From NCBI GenBank assembly GCA_002471375.1, contig DKPV01000052.1:2724-39442 (forward strand): a DNA stretch of 36,719 nt, written 5' to 3'. Of this stretch, positions 8,772-17,708 are shown in pieces. Numbering within the stretch: the first letter of the stretch is position 1; each line of letters begins with the position of its first letter. Under the pieces are notes generated by a model that did no database searches, was not told the DNA's origin, and saw only the letters and a program-made list of their open reading frames with translations. Position numbers and translations under genes: made by a program. The stretch is from Flavobacteriales bacterium UBA7325 (GTDB taxonomy: Bacteria > Bacteroidota > Bacteroidia > Flavobacteriales_D > Crocinitomicaceae).

Positions 8772-9053
8772 ATGGATACCATGAACAAAGAAAACTGGAT
8801 CTCGGAGATTGAGAATGTCTCTGACCGAATCGCTTCAACGAAAGTGCCGGCCGATGTACTACAGCGCATCAAGGCAATACCATTTACGGTTGAAAAGAAG
8901 CTAGAAACCTTACCTATGAGAACGGTTTGGATGGTTGCTGCTAGTATTGCTGTACTGATTGCTGTAAATGTATTTGTATTTTCAAGTACAAATTACTCTT
9001 CCGCTTCCGATGACATAACCGAAACATATTTCAAACACACACAACGTCTATAA
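8772..9053 (+). CDS. Small single-pass membrane protein, candidate anti-sigma factor
   Basis: I do not recognise a named family. The 93-residue product has a soluble N-terminal half with amphipathic helices (about 8-48), one membrane helix (about 51-70) and a short Ser/Thr-rich tail that would lie in the periplasm. This is the layout of a minimal anti-sigma factor: a cytoplasmic sigma-binding part and one anchor. It starts 29 nt after the ECF sigma gene, and its TAA overlaps the ATG of the next gene by one base. By analogy with sigma/anti-sigma/sensor sets it may hold the sigma factor at the membrane. That role is inferred from context only, as no zinc-binding HxxxCxxC motif is present. Met4 (8781) is an alternative start. 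Confidence 0.6.
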   Translation: MDTMNKENWISEIENVSDRIASTKVPADVLQRIKAIPFTVEKKLETLPMRTVWMVAASIAVLIAVNVFVFSSTNYSSASDDITETYFKHTQRL

Positions 9054-9481
9054 TGAAGTCTACCAAATTCTATAAGCGCCTTAGCATTCTGCTGGTACTG
9101 ATTAATATCGGGACGCTTGCATTCATATGGTTTGCAAGACCACCACATGGACCATCACCAGTTGGTGAACTAGCTGAAAGACTTGGAATCAATGAGCATA
9201 TCAGTGAGATCAACAATCTTGAAGAAGAGCACCATAAGAAAAAAAGGAAGCTCATGTCAAAGGACAGGAAGCTACATAATCAATTATTCAAAAAAATTGG
9301 TTCCAATGAAGATGTTACGGCATTACGAGAAAAAATTGCCCAGAACTATATTGAAATTGAACTAGAAACCTATAATTTCTTCGACAGTGTTGCTGTACAT
9401 TGCAACAAAGAACAGCTCTCAGAGTTGAGAGAAACCGTTGGAAAAGCCTTTGGACAGCTCAGAAAACCAAAGGGAAAATAA
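9053..9481 (+). CDS. Membrane-anchored CpxP/Spy-like envelope protein (possible metal or stress sensor)
   Basis: The 142-residue protein has one N-terminal membrane helix (about 8-27), a Pro-rich linker (RPPHGPSP) and a highly charged helical extracytoplasmic domain. Its make-up (a long helix with EEEHHKKKRKLMSKDRKLH, then a helix ending FDSVAVHCNKEQLSEL) resembles the periplasmic CpxP/Spy/CnrX group, where an LTxxQ-like motif occupies the position of CNKEQ (about 117-121). His60, His61, His75, His116 and Cys117 could bind metal. Family assignment is by pattern, not by a search. It is coupled by a 1-nt overlap to the small membrane protein and follows the ECF sigma gene, which suggests a sigma, anti-sigma and sensor set. 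Confidence 0.6.
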   Translation: MKSTKFYKRLSILLVLINIGTLAFIWFARPPHGPSPVGELAERLGINEHISEINNLEEEHHKKKRKLMSKDRKLHNQLFKKIGSNEDVTALREKIAQNYIEIELETYNFFDSVAVHCNKEQLSELRETVGKAFGQLRKPKGK

Positions 9482-9490
9482 AGCGCTCAT

Positions 9491-9784
9491 ATGTCTAAAA
9501 TTATTGCACTTTTTTACTTCTGATTCGGTTCAAATTTCGCGAAAGCTCAAACTCAGGTTCAATTCCAACACCGAAGAACCCTGAAGACTCATATACGATG
9601 GAGACCCTCAAGTTTTACATTACAAACATATCACTCCATTATGCAAATGGCGCTATTTTTTTGTCGAAATGATCTCAGAAAATCTTTTCCGCATTCCTCG
9701 CCAATTGTGCTGACATCTAACGGTGGCACCCAAATGCTTTCAATAAAAAAGCCATGGTCCTGTAAGCCATGGCCTTTCGATTAA
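9491..9784 (+). pseudogene. Signal-peptide-like frame broken by TGA (weak)
   Basis: The 339-nt gap 9482-9820 has no intact gene. An ATG at 9491 begins MSKIIALFYF, meets TGA at 9521-9523 and then stays open in the same frame (FGSNFAKAQTQVQFQH and onward) to TAA at 9782-9784. The beginning resembles a secretion signal. The rest is not recognisable and runs through the terminator of the opposite operon, so its end is unlikely to be real protein. It may be a decayed small exported peptide or chance. Confidence 0.2.
9745..9773 (-). terminator. Rho-independent terminator of the dcw operon
   Basis: Read on the minus strand, GCCATGG (9773-9767) and CCATGGC (9757-9751) form a perfect 7-bp stem with a 9-nt loop, followed at once by six Ts (9750-9745). 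It lies about 50 nt after the stop of the GatB/YqeY gene, the last gene of the cluster. A second hairpin precedes it. Confidence 0.75.
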
Positions 9785-9792
9785 AGAGCAAC

Positions 9793-9807
9793 TCCTCTAA
9801 AAGAGGA
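9793..9807 (-). other. Small hairpin between the GatB/YqeY gene and the terminator
   Basis: TCCTCT (9793-9798) and AGAGGA (9802-9807) form a 6-bp stem with a 3-nt loop. There is no T-run directly after it on either strand. It may stabilise the 3' end of the dcw transcript or assist termination. Confidence 0.4.
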
Positions 9808-9820
9808 ATTGAGTAGAATA

Positions 9821-10270
9821 TTATTTATTCAGTAATAGAGACTTTACGGTGTCCGCAATTACTTTTCCATCTGCTTTTCCAGCAAGTTTACCTGAAAGCA
9901 CACCCATAACCTTCCCCATATCTTGAGGACCGGATGCTCCCAACGTATCAATTGCAGCTTTCGCTTCCGCTTCAATTTCAGCTTCTGACATCATCTTCGG
10001 CAAGTATGCTTCAATTATCCCCGCTTGAAATTTTTCAACTTCAGCTAAATCATCACGCCTCTCAGCTTTATATAAATCATAAGTGTCAGTACGTTGCTTA
10101 TACAACTTGAGGACAATTTTTGCCTCAGCAGCATCAGTCACCTCACCGGTTCCCGCTGTTGCTTCTAGCATAATCTTCGATTTAATATCGCGAAGAACTT
10201 CTAGCTTATCTTTCTCACGCGCAAGCATTGCCGCTTTGATATCGCCGTTAATTTGATCTACTAATGCCAT
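9821..10270 (-). CDS. GatB/YqeY domain-containing protein
   Basis: The 149-residue protein consists of a single YqeY-type helical domain, related to the tail domain of the GatB subunit of tRNA amidotransferase. It may interact with tRNA, but its cellular role is not established. Family features include the N-terminal REKDKLEVLRDIKSKI segment, the central EVEKFQAGIIEAYLPKMMSE, and the C-terminal GPQDMGKVMGVLSGKLAGKADGK, close to the usual DMGKVM and GKADG signature. It is the last gene of the dcw transcript. Its ATG overlaps the ftsZ stop by one base (TAATG), so its translation is probably coupled to ftsZ. Confidence 0.88.
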   Translation of the reverse strand: MALVDQINGDIKAAMLAREKDKLEVLRDIKSKIMLEATAGTGEVTDAAEAKIVLKLYKQRTDTYDLYKAERRDDLAEVEKFQAGIIEAYLPKMMSEAEIEAEAKAAIDTLGASGPQDMGKVMGVLSGKLAGKADGKVIADTVKSLLLNK

Positions 10271-11832
10271 TAATCTACGTTGTCATGTAAGAATGAATTA
10301 TTGCCATTCAATGAAGTTCCGTCATCATCTTTTGAGACGCTGAAACGACTTGAATTATCTTCCTTACTCGGAATAGAATCATCTAATTCTACATTACGAC
10401 GCAAGTATGCTGGCTCATTTTCGAATTCTTGAAGACCATCCGCTTTCTTAAGCTTTTGCGTGTATTCACGAATTCGATCCAATCTATTTTTTGAACGTTG
10501 TTGTTGCTCTTCCGGAGATAAAACTTTCTTTGCATCTGTAGTGTCGAGCTCCATATCCTCTATGTCATCATCGAGTGTATATCGCTTCACTTCGTGCACC
10601 TCTTCTTTTTTCTCTTTTGAGCTAACATCCCATCCGAAATCCATTTCCTTTTGAGGTTCTGTTTTCGTCTCACCCCATGTTTCTGTCTTCGGCTCAGTTG
10701 ATTTTAAAAATGGCTCATCTGCTGTTTCTTCCGTAGAAGTAACCTCTCTTGCACCATTCCATAAATTACCTTTTGTAGGCGAATCCATTGGAGCTTTAAT
10801 TTCAGTAGCCTTGCTCTCTACCTCTAACGTAGTAACGTTGCGCTCTGGCGCTTTCTCAAAACCAGTCAATGGTGATGAGCTAAATCCAGTTGCAACAACA
10901 GTTACACTAAGTTTTGCTGCTAAATCATCATCTTTTGCATGTCCGAATATTACATCTGCAGTAGAACCAGCAGCGTCCTGAATGTAATCTGTTATTTCTG
11001 TGATTTCATCCATAGTAACTTCATCATCACCGTAAGCGATGTTAAGAAGTACATACTCAGCTCCGCTAATGTCATTATCATTTAATAATGGAGACTCCAA
11101 AGCTTGCTCAACTGCTTTCAATGCACGATTTTCACCTTCAGCAGCTGCGCTACCCATAATGGCAACACCTGAATCTTTCATCACTGTGTTCACATCATTG
11201 AAATCGACATTAATAGCACCTGTAACGGCAATAACTTCAGCAATACCTCTTGCCGCTGTTGAAACGATATCATCTGCTTGAGAGAATGCATCTGTAATAG
11301 ATAGATTTCCTGTGATCTCACGAAGACGCTCGTTATTAATAATCAATAACGTATCGACATTCGTACGCATTGCCTCTAATCCAGTTTCTGCTTGAATTCT
11401 GCGCTTTCTTCCTTCAAAGTTAAAAGGAACAGTTACAATTCCTACTGTCAAGATACCGAGTTCCTTTGCTACTTGAGCAATTACTGGGGCAGCACCTGTA
11501 CCAGTTCCCCCCCCCATACCAGCAGTAACAAAAACCATCTTTGTGTCTTTGCTCAGGTATTCTCTAATTTCATCAATGTTCTCAATTGCCGCATTCTTTC
11601 CAATTTCTGGAAGTGAGCCTGCACCACGTCCTTCCGTCAATGAAGGTCCGAGTTGAATTTTATACGGTACTGGAGAGATTTCAAGTGCCTGTAAATCAGT
11701 ATTACACACCACAAAATCTACCCCTTTAATTCCCATGTTGTACATGTGGTTTACCGCGTTTCCACCTCCACCACCAACACCAATCACTTTTATGATTGAT
11801 GCGCTTTCATCTTTGGGCAATTCAAAATCCAT
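10270..11832 (-). CDS. ftsZ: Cell division GTPase FtsZ
   Basis: FtsZ polymerises into the mid-cell ring that organises septal wall synthesis. The tubulin signature GGGTGTGAAP is at about 107-116, and the T7 catalytic loop NVDFNDV is at about 208-214. The protein has 520 residues against roughly 380 in E. coli. The extra length is an acidic, low-complexity linker from about 330 onward, rich in Glu, Lys, Thr and Asp. It ends in FLHDNVD, the likely conserved C-terminal peptide by which FtsZ would be tethered to FtsA. ftsA ends 39 nt upstream, and the downstream YqeY-type gene overlaps the stop codon. I see no TAnnTTTG promoter in the ftsA-ftsZ gap. Confidence 0.96.
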   Translation of the reverse strand: MDFELPKDESASIIKVIGVGGGGGNAVNHMYNMGIKGVDFVVCNTDLQALEISPVPYKIQLGPSLTEGRGAGSLPEIGKNAAIENIDEIREYLSKDTKMVFVTAGMGGGTGTGAAPVIAQVAKELGILTVGIVTVPFNFEGRKRRIQAETGLEAMRTNVDTLLIINNERLREITGNLSITDAFSQADDIVSTAARGIAEVIAVTGAINVDFNDVNTVMKDSGVAIMGSAAAEGENRALKAVEQALESPLLNDNDISGAEYVLLNIAYGDDEVTMDEITEITDYIQDAAGSTADVIFGHAKDDDLAAKLSVTVVATGFSSSPLTGFEKAPERNVTTLEVESKATEIKAPMDSPTKGNLWNGAREVTSTEETADEPFLKSTEPKTETWGETKTEPQKEMDFGWDVSSKEKKEEVHEVKRYTLDDDIEDMELDTTDAKKVLSPEEQQQRSKNRLDRIREYTQKLKKADGLQEFENEPAYLRRNVELDDSIPSKEDNSSRFSVSKDDDGTSLNGNNSFLHDNVD

Positions 11833-11871
11833 AATTGTCTTTTTGTTTGTTGTTATTCGGTACTTCTAATA

Positions 11872-13158
11872 TTATTCTTCCTCTGCAAACCACGTTTTTC
11901 CTTTCTTGATAATCGTATCAAAGAAAGACCCACGTGTTTTCTCAGAGTGCGTTTTAACTTCTCCTGTACTTGCAGCTTCTGGTGAAGAAACTGAAGCAGA
12001 TTTTTCTAAATCCTCAAAGCCTTTTAGAACCAGACCAACGCCAGTAGCGTGCATCGGACTCATCATTACTTCGCTGTTATTATTTGCAAGGTGCTCGGTT
12101 GGATACCCAATTCTTGTATCAACTCCTGTTACATATTCGAACAACTGAGTGATGTGCTTCAATTGTGAACCACCCCCAGTTACCACGATACCTCCTATTA
12201 ATTTCTTCTCGTATCCAGAATTACGGATCTCGTAATGAACCAAATCAATAATCTCCTCCATTCTCGCCTGGATGATACTTGCCAAATTACGGAGTGTAAT
12301 TTCCTTTGGAGCACGACCACGTAATCCAGGAATAGCTACAACCTCATTTTCTTGGCTTTCGCTAGCTAAAGCAGAACCAAATTTCTCTTTCAATTTCTCC
12401 GCTTGGCGCTTCATGATTGTACATCCTTCTTTGATGTCCTCAGTGATCACGTTACCTCCAAATGGAATAACTGCGGTGTGACGAATAATTCCTTCATGGA
12501 AAATTGCCACATCTGTAGTTCCACCTCCTATATCTACAAGCACTACACCTGCTTCTTTTTCTTCATCCGTTAGAACTGCATCTGCAGAAGCTATCGGCTC
12601 AAGAATGATATCCTTCACTTTCAATCCTGAACGCTCAACACATTTATGAATATTCATAGATGCACCTACATTTCCTGTAATGATGTGGAAGTTTGCTTCT
12701 AATCGAACACCTGACATTCCAATAGGATCTTTTATGCCTTGTTCGCTATCAATGATATACTCTTGTGGCAACACTGTGATTATTTGCTCACCTGGTGGCA
12801 TAGCCAACTTGTACATATCATCAACAAGCTTATTAATATCTGATTGAGATATTTCACTTTCAATGTTTGTTCGGGTATGAATTCCTCTGTGTTGGATACT
12901 TTTGATGTGTTGACCTGCGATCCCTACATTGACTGTATTGATTTTCAACTCACCCTCAATACGATCTTGAGCCTCAGCAACAGCACCTGTAATTGATTGA
13001 ATTGTCTTTTCGATATTCGAAACCATCCCGCGCATCACACCAAGCGACTCGGTTTTACCCATAGATAGGATCTCTATTTTACCGTGTTCGTTTTTACGCC
13101 CAACAAAGCATGCGATCTTTGTTGTTCCAATATCCAATCCTACAATTACTTTACCCAT
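11872..13158 (-). CDS. ftsA: Cell division protein FtsA
   Basis: FtsA is the actin-like ATPase that tethers FtsZ to the membrane and recruits later division proteins. The 428-residue product begins with GLDIGTTKIACFVG (about 7-20), the phosphate-1 loop of the actin/Hsp70 fold, and has VVLVDIGGGTTDVAIF in the middle (phosphate-2) and IVVTGGGSQL later (adenosine motif). The segment after about 90 corresponds to the 1C subdomain characteristic of FtsA. The C-terminus GSFFDTIIKKGKTWFAEEE can form the amphipathic membrane-targeting helix. It lies between ftsQ (18 nt upstream) and ftsZ (39 nt downstream). Confidence 0.95.
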   Translation of the reverse strand: MGKVIVGLDIGTTKIACFVGRKNEHGKIEILSMGKTESLGVMRGMVSNIEKTIQSITGAVAEAQDRIEGELKINTVNVGIAGQHIKSIQHRGIHTRTNIESEISQSDINKLVDDMYKLAMPPGEQIITVLPQEYIIDSEQGIKDPIGMSGVRLEANFHIITGNVGASMNIHKCVERSGLKVKDIILEPIASADAVLTDEEKEAGVVLVDIGGGTTDVAIFHEGIIRHTAVIPFGGNVITEDIKEGCTIMKRQAEKLKEKFGSALASESQENEVVAIPGLRGRAPKEITLRNLASIIQARMEEIIDLVHYEIRNSGYEKKLIGGIVVTGGGSQLKHITQLFEYVTGVDTRIGYPTEHLANNNSEVMMSPMHATGVGLVLKGFEDLEKSASVSSPEAASTGEVKTHSEKTRGSFFDTIIKKGKTWFAEEE

Positions 13159-13176
13159 TATAATATTCCTTTTGCG

Positions 13177-13983
13177 CTATTCGGCGTTTGGTTTAGTCTT
13201 ACAAACTATTTGTTCATCATACTTGAGACTTATTTCACTGTACGTCTTCCAACCTACACTTGGCATTGCCTCGTCGTAAAATATTCGCAACTTTTCAAAT
13301 TTCGCTTCGACTTCCTCTTCCGTTTCTGCCGATCCGAATACGATTTTTTGATCCCCCACTAGTGGTATAAGTGTAAAATCTCCGTTCTTTTCAAGGTGCA
13401 ATTGACCTATCATGAGACGGAAAAAGGGATCATACCAAACATAATTGGAAATTCGATAGATATCATCTAGTTTCCGAATACTTATTAAGGAATCATTGTT
13501 AATAATCTCAGACACAGAAAGTCCATTTTTTCGATCATTAATTGCCCCTGTCACAACAACCACTCGAGCAGTGTGGGTTTGGGTTGTAGAAACAATGTCC
13601 CCATCATCATCTATGTAGAATGATTCACCAACTGAATTGAAAATTCGAGCAACTGGGTTACGCAACTTGACCTCAATCTTCCAAGAGCTTCCAATTTCAG
13701 TGAAAACTTTGACAGATTTTACTTGTGAAATGTCCGCTATTAACTTTTCGATCGCAGCAATGTTCAATTCTTCTCGAATCATCCCTTCATGAAAAAGGTC
13801 TTCACGCTCAAGCAATTGCAATAATTCTCCCTCTGTCAGGAATGGATTTTCGCCAGATTTCACCATAACGATATCTGGTTCATCAAGCACTCGCTGACTT
13901 TGAATTGAACTGATGATAAACATCAAGGCAATTATACCAAGACCAAATAGACTCCACAGCGATATTTTCAACCAGTTCGTCAT
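13177..13983 (-). CDS. ftsQ: Cell division protein FtsQ/DivIB
   Basis: FtsQ is a bitopic protein of the divisome that links early and late division proteins through a periplasmic POTRA domain. The 268-residue product has a short cytoplasmic start and one membrane helix (about 7-26), then the periplasmic part with FLTEGELLQLLERE and IEKLIADISQVKSVKVF, which matches the POTRA-like region in position. Sequence conservation in FtsQ is low, so the assignment rests on the gene order murC-ftsQ-ftsA-ftsZ and topology as well as on sequence. Its ATG overlaps the murC stop by four bases (ATGA). Confidence 0.85.
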   Translation of the reverse strand: MTNWLKISLWSLFGLGIIALMFIISSIQSQRVLDEPDIVMVKSGENPFLTEGELLQLLEREDLFHEGMIREELNIAAIEKLIADISQVKSVKVFTEIGSSWKIEVKLRNPVARIFNSVGESFYIDDDGDIVSTTQTHTARVVVVTGAINDRKNGLSVSEIINNDSLISIRKLDDIYRISNYVWYDPFFRLMIGQLHLEKNGDFTLIPLVGDQKIVFGSAETEEEVEAKFEKLRIFYDEAMPSVGWKTYSEISLKYDEQIVCKTKPNAE

Positions 13984-15371
13984 TTGGCAGCTAATCTTTC
14001 ATTCACTTTCGGCACTATTCGATCGATATCCCCGGCTCCAATTGTCAAAATGACTCCATCTGCATTCTGCAAGAGGCGCTCAACAGCCTCACCCGGAGAA
14101 AGCACACTCTTTTCTGCAGCCGTAATTTTCGCCAACAAAGTATCACTCGTAACACCCTCAATTGGAAGCTCTCTAGCTGGGTAAATTGGTAACAAGACCA
14201 CTTCATCCATGCGACTTAAAGCAGATGCAAATCCATCAAAAAAGTCACGTGTTCGTGAAAACAAATGTGGTTGAAAAGCACCTGTAACCTTCTTCCCAGG
14301 ATACAAAAGCTCTATTGAATCTAACAATGCATTAATCTCCGTTGGATGATGTGCATAGTCGTCAATATAAATCAACTCTTCGGATCGCAAGTGATACTCA
14401 AATCGTCTCTTGACACCCGAAAAAGACTTAAGCGAAGATCGAATTCCCTTTTCACTGACGCCTAGCTCAACGCACATAGCAATACATGCTATTGCATTCT
14501 CTGCATTATGTGTCCCCGGAACTCCAAGCTCAACATCACACCAACACTCATTCGGCAATTGAACATCGACCAAAAAAACGTTTTGGGCAAAACGTAAATT
14601 ATACCCACGATAATCAGCCTTCTCAAGAGGATCATTCGCAGCAAGACTGTATGTAATCTTATTGGCTGCAGGAATATCTATAGATGCATGCATGACAGCA
14701 AAACCGAAAGGATCAATCAAATCAACATATTGAGTAAAGCCTTCAAGAAAGACTTCGTTATCACCATAAATATCTAAGTGATCAGCATCAGTCGAAGTTA
14801 CAATACTAGCGAATGGACTTAACTGTAAAAATGAACGGTCAAATTCATCTGCCTCAACGACTGTCCACGGGCTCGTATCATGCGAAACGAAATTTGAATT
14901 AAAGTTGGTAGCAATGCCACCCAAAAAAGCATTACACCCCAAAGCTGATTCATTCAACATATGAGCGAGCATCGTACTTGTTGTGGTTTTGCCATGCGTC
15001 CCAGCTACACCTAACGCTTTCGAATTTCTGGTGATTAGCCCTAAGACTTCAGCACGCTTCAGCACAGTGAATCCTTTTGAAATAAAGTGATTCAATTCAC
15101 CCATGTCATCCGGAATCGCAGGGGTATAAACTACAAGCGTTTTCTCTACAGCATTGTACTTAGAATCTATCCCTTCTCCTCTGTCTTCAAAATGGATTTC
15201 AATACCCTCTCTCTGTAAAACATCCGTCAATGGCGAAGCGGTCTTATCGTATCCTGTGACATTCAGCTTTTGATTGTTAAAATAGCGCGCCAACGCCGAC
15301 ATTCCAATCCCACCTATTCCGATGAAATAGACATTATCAAAAGATTTAATATGTATGTTTGGTCGCTTCAT
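13980..15371 (-). CDS. murC: UDP-N-acetylmuramate--L-alanine ligase
   Basis: MurC adds L-alanine to UDP-N-acetylmuramate with ATP, the first amino acid of the peptidoglycan stem peptide. The 463-residue protein has the N-terminal Rossmann part with FIGIGGIGMSALA (about 16-28), the ATP-binding loop GTHGKTT (124-130), a central domain with DADHLDIYGD, and a C-terminal domain with IDDYAHHPTEI. These are the three Mur-ligase domains in the usual order. The stop overlaps the ftsQ start, and its ATG overlaps the murG stop (TAATG). Confidence 0.95.
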   Translation of the reverse strand: MKRPNIHIKSFDNVYFIGIGGIGMSALARYFNNQKLNVTGYDKTASPLTDVLQREGIEIHFEDRGEGIDSKYNAVEKTLVVYTPAIPDDMGELNHFISKGFTVLKRAEVLGLITRNSKALGVAGTHGKTTTSTMLAHMLNESALGCNAFLGGIATNFNSNFVSHDTSPWTVVEADEFDRSFLQLSPFASIVTSTDADHLDIYGDNEVFLEGFTQYVDLIDPFGFAVMHASIDIPAANKITYSLAANDPLEKADYRGYNLRFAQNVFLVDVQLPNECWCDVELGVPGTHNAENAIACIAMCVELGVSEKGIRSSLKSFSGVKRRFEYHLRSEELIYIDDYAHHPTEINALLDSIELLYPGKKVTGAFQPHLFSRTRDFFDGFASALSRMDEVVLLPIYPARELPIEGVTSDTLLAKITAAEKSVLSPGEAVERLLQNADGVILTIGAGDIDRIVPKVNERLAAK

Positions 15372-16468
15372 TAAGCGTTTAATTTCTCTAACTCATCAAC
15401 AATAGACTCAGTAGCTCTTGGCCTTCCTAGCTTTTCTATATTCGAGGACAATTCACTACACTTTTGATCATCATTCAGAAGACTAAGTACGGATGGAACC
15501 ATCTTCTCAACAGCCTCGACGTCATTTACCAAAATTGCAGCGTTCTTCTCAACCAACGCCATTGCATTCTTAGTTTGATGATCTTCCGCAACGTTCGGCG
15601 AAGGAATTAAAATGGTTGGCTTCTTGACCAGGCACAATTCAGACACCGAAATTGCTCCTGCACGCGAGATGACAACATCAGCCATTGCATACGCTAAGTC
15701 CATTCGATCAATGAACTGAACCATTTTCACGCTCCCCAAATCGGCATCCTTTAATTCCTCTGTAAGTTTCTCATTGTAAAGTTTACCACATTGCCATAAG
15801 ACTTGAACGCCAGAAGCCTTTAACTCCTCCAGTTTAGCAATAACACTTTCATTTAATGTTCGCGCTCCGAGACTACCACCGATAATTAAAACGGTCTTCT
15901 TAGCTGGACCGAAATTGTAAAACTTGTAAGCTTCCTCTTTCTTGCCATCAATCATAACCATATCACGTCTTGTCGGGTTACCCGTCAAGACAATCTTCTC
16001 CTTTGGAAAAAACCGTTCCAACCCATCGTATGCAACACATATTTTTTGGACGCTTTTTGAAAGAATCTTGTTTGTTTTTCCTGGAAACGAATTCTGTTCT
16101 TGCACCATTGAAGGTACCTTTCTCATTGTAGCTGATTTAAGCAACGGTCCACTAGCATAACCGCCAACACCTACGGCAACTTCGGGTTTAAAATCCTTAA
16201 TTATTCTCCGCGCCTTTAAAAGACTTCCAACAATTTTGAAAGGGAGAACAAAATTAGAAAGAGATAGCTTCCGCTGAAAACCCACTATTGGCAAACCTTT
16301 AATGTTGTATCCAGCAGCCGGAACCTTTTCCATCTCCATCTTACCTTCAGCACCAACAAATAAAATTTCGATATCTGGATTTCTTCGCTTTAATTCATCT
16401 GCAATAGCTATTGCAGGGAATATATGCCCACCTGTTCCGCCACCTGAAATTATCGCTCTTTTAATCAT
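15371..16468 (-). CDS. murG: UDP-N-acetylglucosamine transferase MurG
   Basis: MurG transfers N-acetylglucosamine from UDP-GlcNAc to lipid I on the inner face of the membrane, giving lipid II. The 365-residue GT-B enzyme carries the first glycine-rich loop SGGGTGGHIFPAIA (about 8-21), VGVGGYASGP near residue 100, and the GGSLGAR loop of the C-terminal domain. The donor-binding signature SRAGAISVSEL is present near 265-275. A 61-nt gap separates it from ftsW, one of the larger gaps in the cluster, with no recognisable promoter. The stop overlaps the murC start by one base. Confidence 0.95.
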   Translation of the reverse strand: MIKRAIISGGGTGGHIFPAIAIADELKRRNPDIEILFVGAEGKMEMEKVPAAGYNIKGLPIVGFQRKLSLSNFVLPFKIVGSLLKARRIIKDFKPEVAVGVGGYASGPLLKSATMRKVPSMVQEQNSFPGKTNKILSKSVQKICVAYDGLERFFPKEKIVLTGNPTRRDMVMIDGKKEEAYKFYNFGPAKKTVLIIGGSLGARTLNESVIAKLEELKASGVQVLWQCGKLYNEKLTEELKDADLGSVKMVQFIDRMDLAYAMADVVISRAGAISVSELCLVKKPTILIPSPNVAEDHQTKNAMALVEKNAAILVNDVEAVEKMVPSVLSLLNDDQKCSELSSNIEKLGRPRATESIVDELEKLNA

Positions 16469-16529
16469 TCTATATTCTTTATCAATCCTTATTCTTGACG
16501 CTTGGTCAAATTTCGAATCGTATTAATTA

Positions 16530-17708
16530 TCACACAGATTCAAGGATCAGTTCATCCTCCTCTTTAGCGACAACCTTTTGTTGTTGCGCCGAAATTGACA
16601 AAACAATCCCTAACGCAAAGCAAGTCATCATTAATGCAGATCCACCCATCGCAAGCAAAGGCATATTCTGCCCTGTTACTGGGAATATCCCAACACAAAC
16701 TAACATGTTCACTGTAGCTTGACTGAGCATCAACATTCCGATACCAATACACGCATAAGTCTCGAACATCTTTTTAGAATTGAGTCCAATCCGCATTATT
16801 CGATACAGTAAAATGAGATAGATCAATATCAATACTATGGATGATATCAACCCAAACTCCTCTACGAAACTTGCAAAATAGAAATCGGCATATGCCTCAG
16901 GAATGAACTCTTTCAACTTACCATTACCAACACCGCGACCCAGTAATGGTCCGCCGTTATAGATTGCTAACTGAGCATTATTAGCTTGAGCATTCTCAAT
17001 CACATTCTCTTCGTCGGATACCTGATTTATGATTCGGTTTTCCCATGTTTGATACCTAGGGAGTAAATTCAATTCTGGAGCTGCCTTGTGAACAAGCACA
17101 ATGAACACAAGTAACAACACCCCTCCGCCAATCAAGGCAAATATTTTAAAAAAAGGCACACGCCCAAGAAACAAAAGCATTAGTGAGACACCAAAGAGTA
17201 TTGCAGCTGTAGAAAAATTGTCCTTAACAATCAAAGCACAAATTACTACTATCGGTAATACAACCGGGAAGAATCCTTCTTTCCATTTATTCAACTTCCC
17301 CTTCTTAGCAACAAGCAAACGAGACACATATAGGATTAGCGCTAATCGGGCAAAATCAGAAGCCTGAAAGGTTAATCCAATAAAGGGAACTCGCACCCAT
17401 CGACCAGCGTTATTCACCTTTACCCCAAAGAATAAGGTAAATATGAGAATTGCAACAGATAGATAAAACGCAAACTTAGCTGCTTGATTTATATACTTGG
17501 GATCCTTCTGATGAATCCAGTACATGCCTCCCAGAGCGATCCCAGCATAAACAATATGTCTAAATAAATATCCGAACGGTGTTCCACCTTCCACCTTCAC
17601 TAAGATAGGCACGAAGCTATAAACAGTAACCAATGAGAACGCTAGCATCAAGAGAGCTATCACCCATAAGACTGCATCACCTTTAAGATATTTAAGTATT
17701 TTATCCAT
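16530..17708 (-). CDS. ftsW: Peptidoglycan polymerase FtsW (SEDS family)
   Basis: FtsW is the SEDS glycosyltransferase that polymerises lipid II at the septum together with the class B PBP encoded upstream (ftsI). The 392-residue protein is almost entirely hydrophobic, with about ten membrane helices. Family segments include GVKVNNAGRWVRVPFIGLTFQASDFARLAL, the SEDS signature with the conserved R-W and Q-x-S/D-E/A-R elements. There is a large extracytoplasmic loop (about 215-265, with PRYQTWENRI and NGGPLLGRGVGNGK). The late segment is GIFPVTGQNMPLLAMGGS. RodA is the related alternative, but the dcw position supports FtsW. The start abuts the stop of the unrecognised gene. Confidence 0.92.
   Translation of the reverse strand: MDKILKYLKGDAVLWVIALLMLAFSLVTVYSFVPILVKVEGGTPFGYLFRHIVYAGIALGGMYWIHQKDPKYINQAAKFAFYLSVAILIFTLFFGVKVNNAGRWVRVPFIGLTFQASDFARLALILYVSRLLVAKKGKLNKWKEGFFPVVLPIVVICALIVKDNFSTAAILFGVSLMLLFLGRVPFFKIFALIGGGVLLLVFIVLVHKAAPELNLLPRYQTWENRIINQVSDEENVIENAQANNAQLAIYNGGPLLGRGVGNGKLKEFIPEAYADFYFASFVEEFGLISSIVLILIYLILLYRIMRIGLNSKKMFETYACIGIGMLMLSQATVNMLVCVGIFPVTGQNMPLLAMGGSALMMTCFALGIVLSISAQQQKVVAKEEDELILESV

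Noticed and set aside
13084..13362. Plus-strand 92-residue frame opposite ftsA and ftsQ, and many similar frames opposite the dcw genes
   Set aside because: They are shadows of well-identified genes, with no promoter and no recognisable protein pattern.
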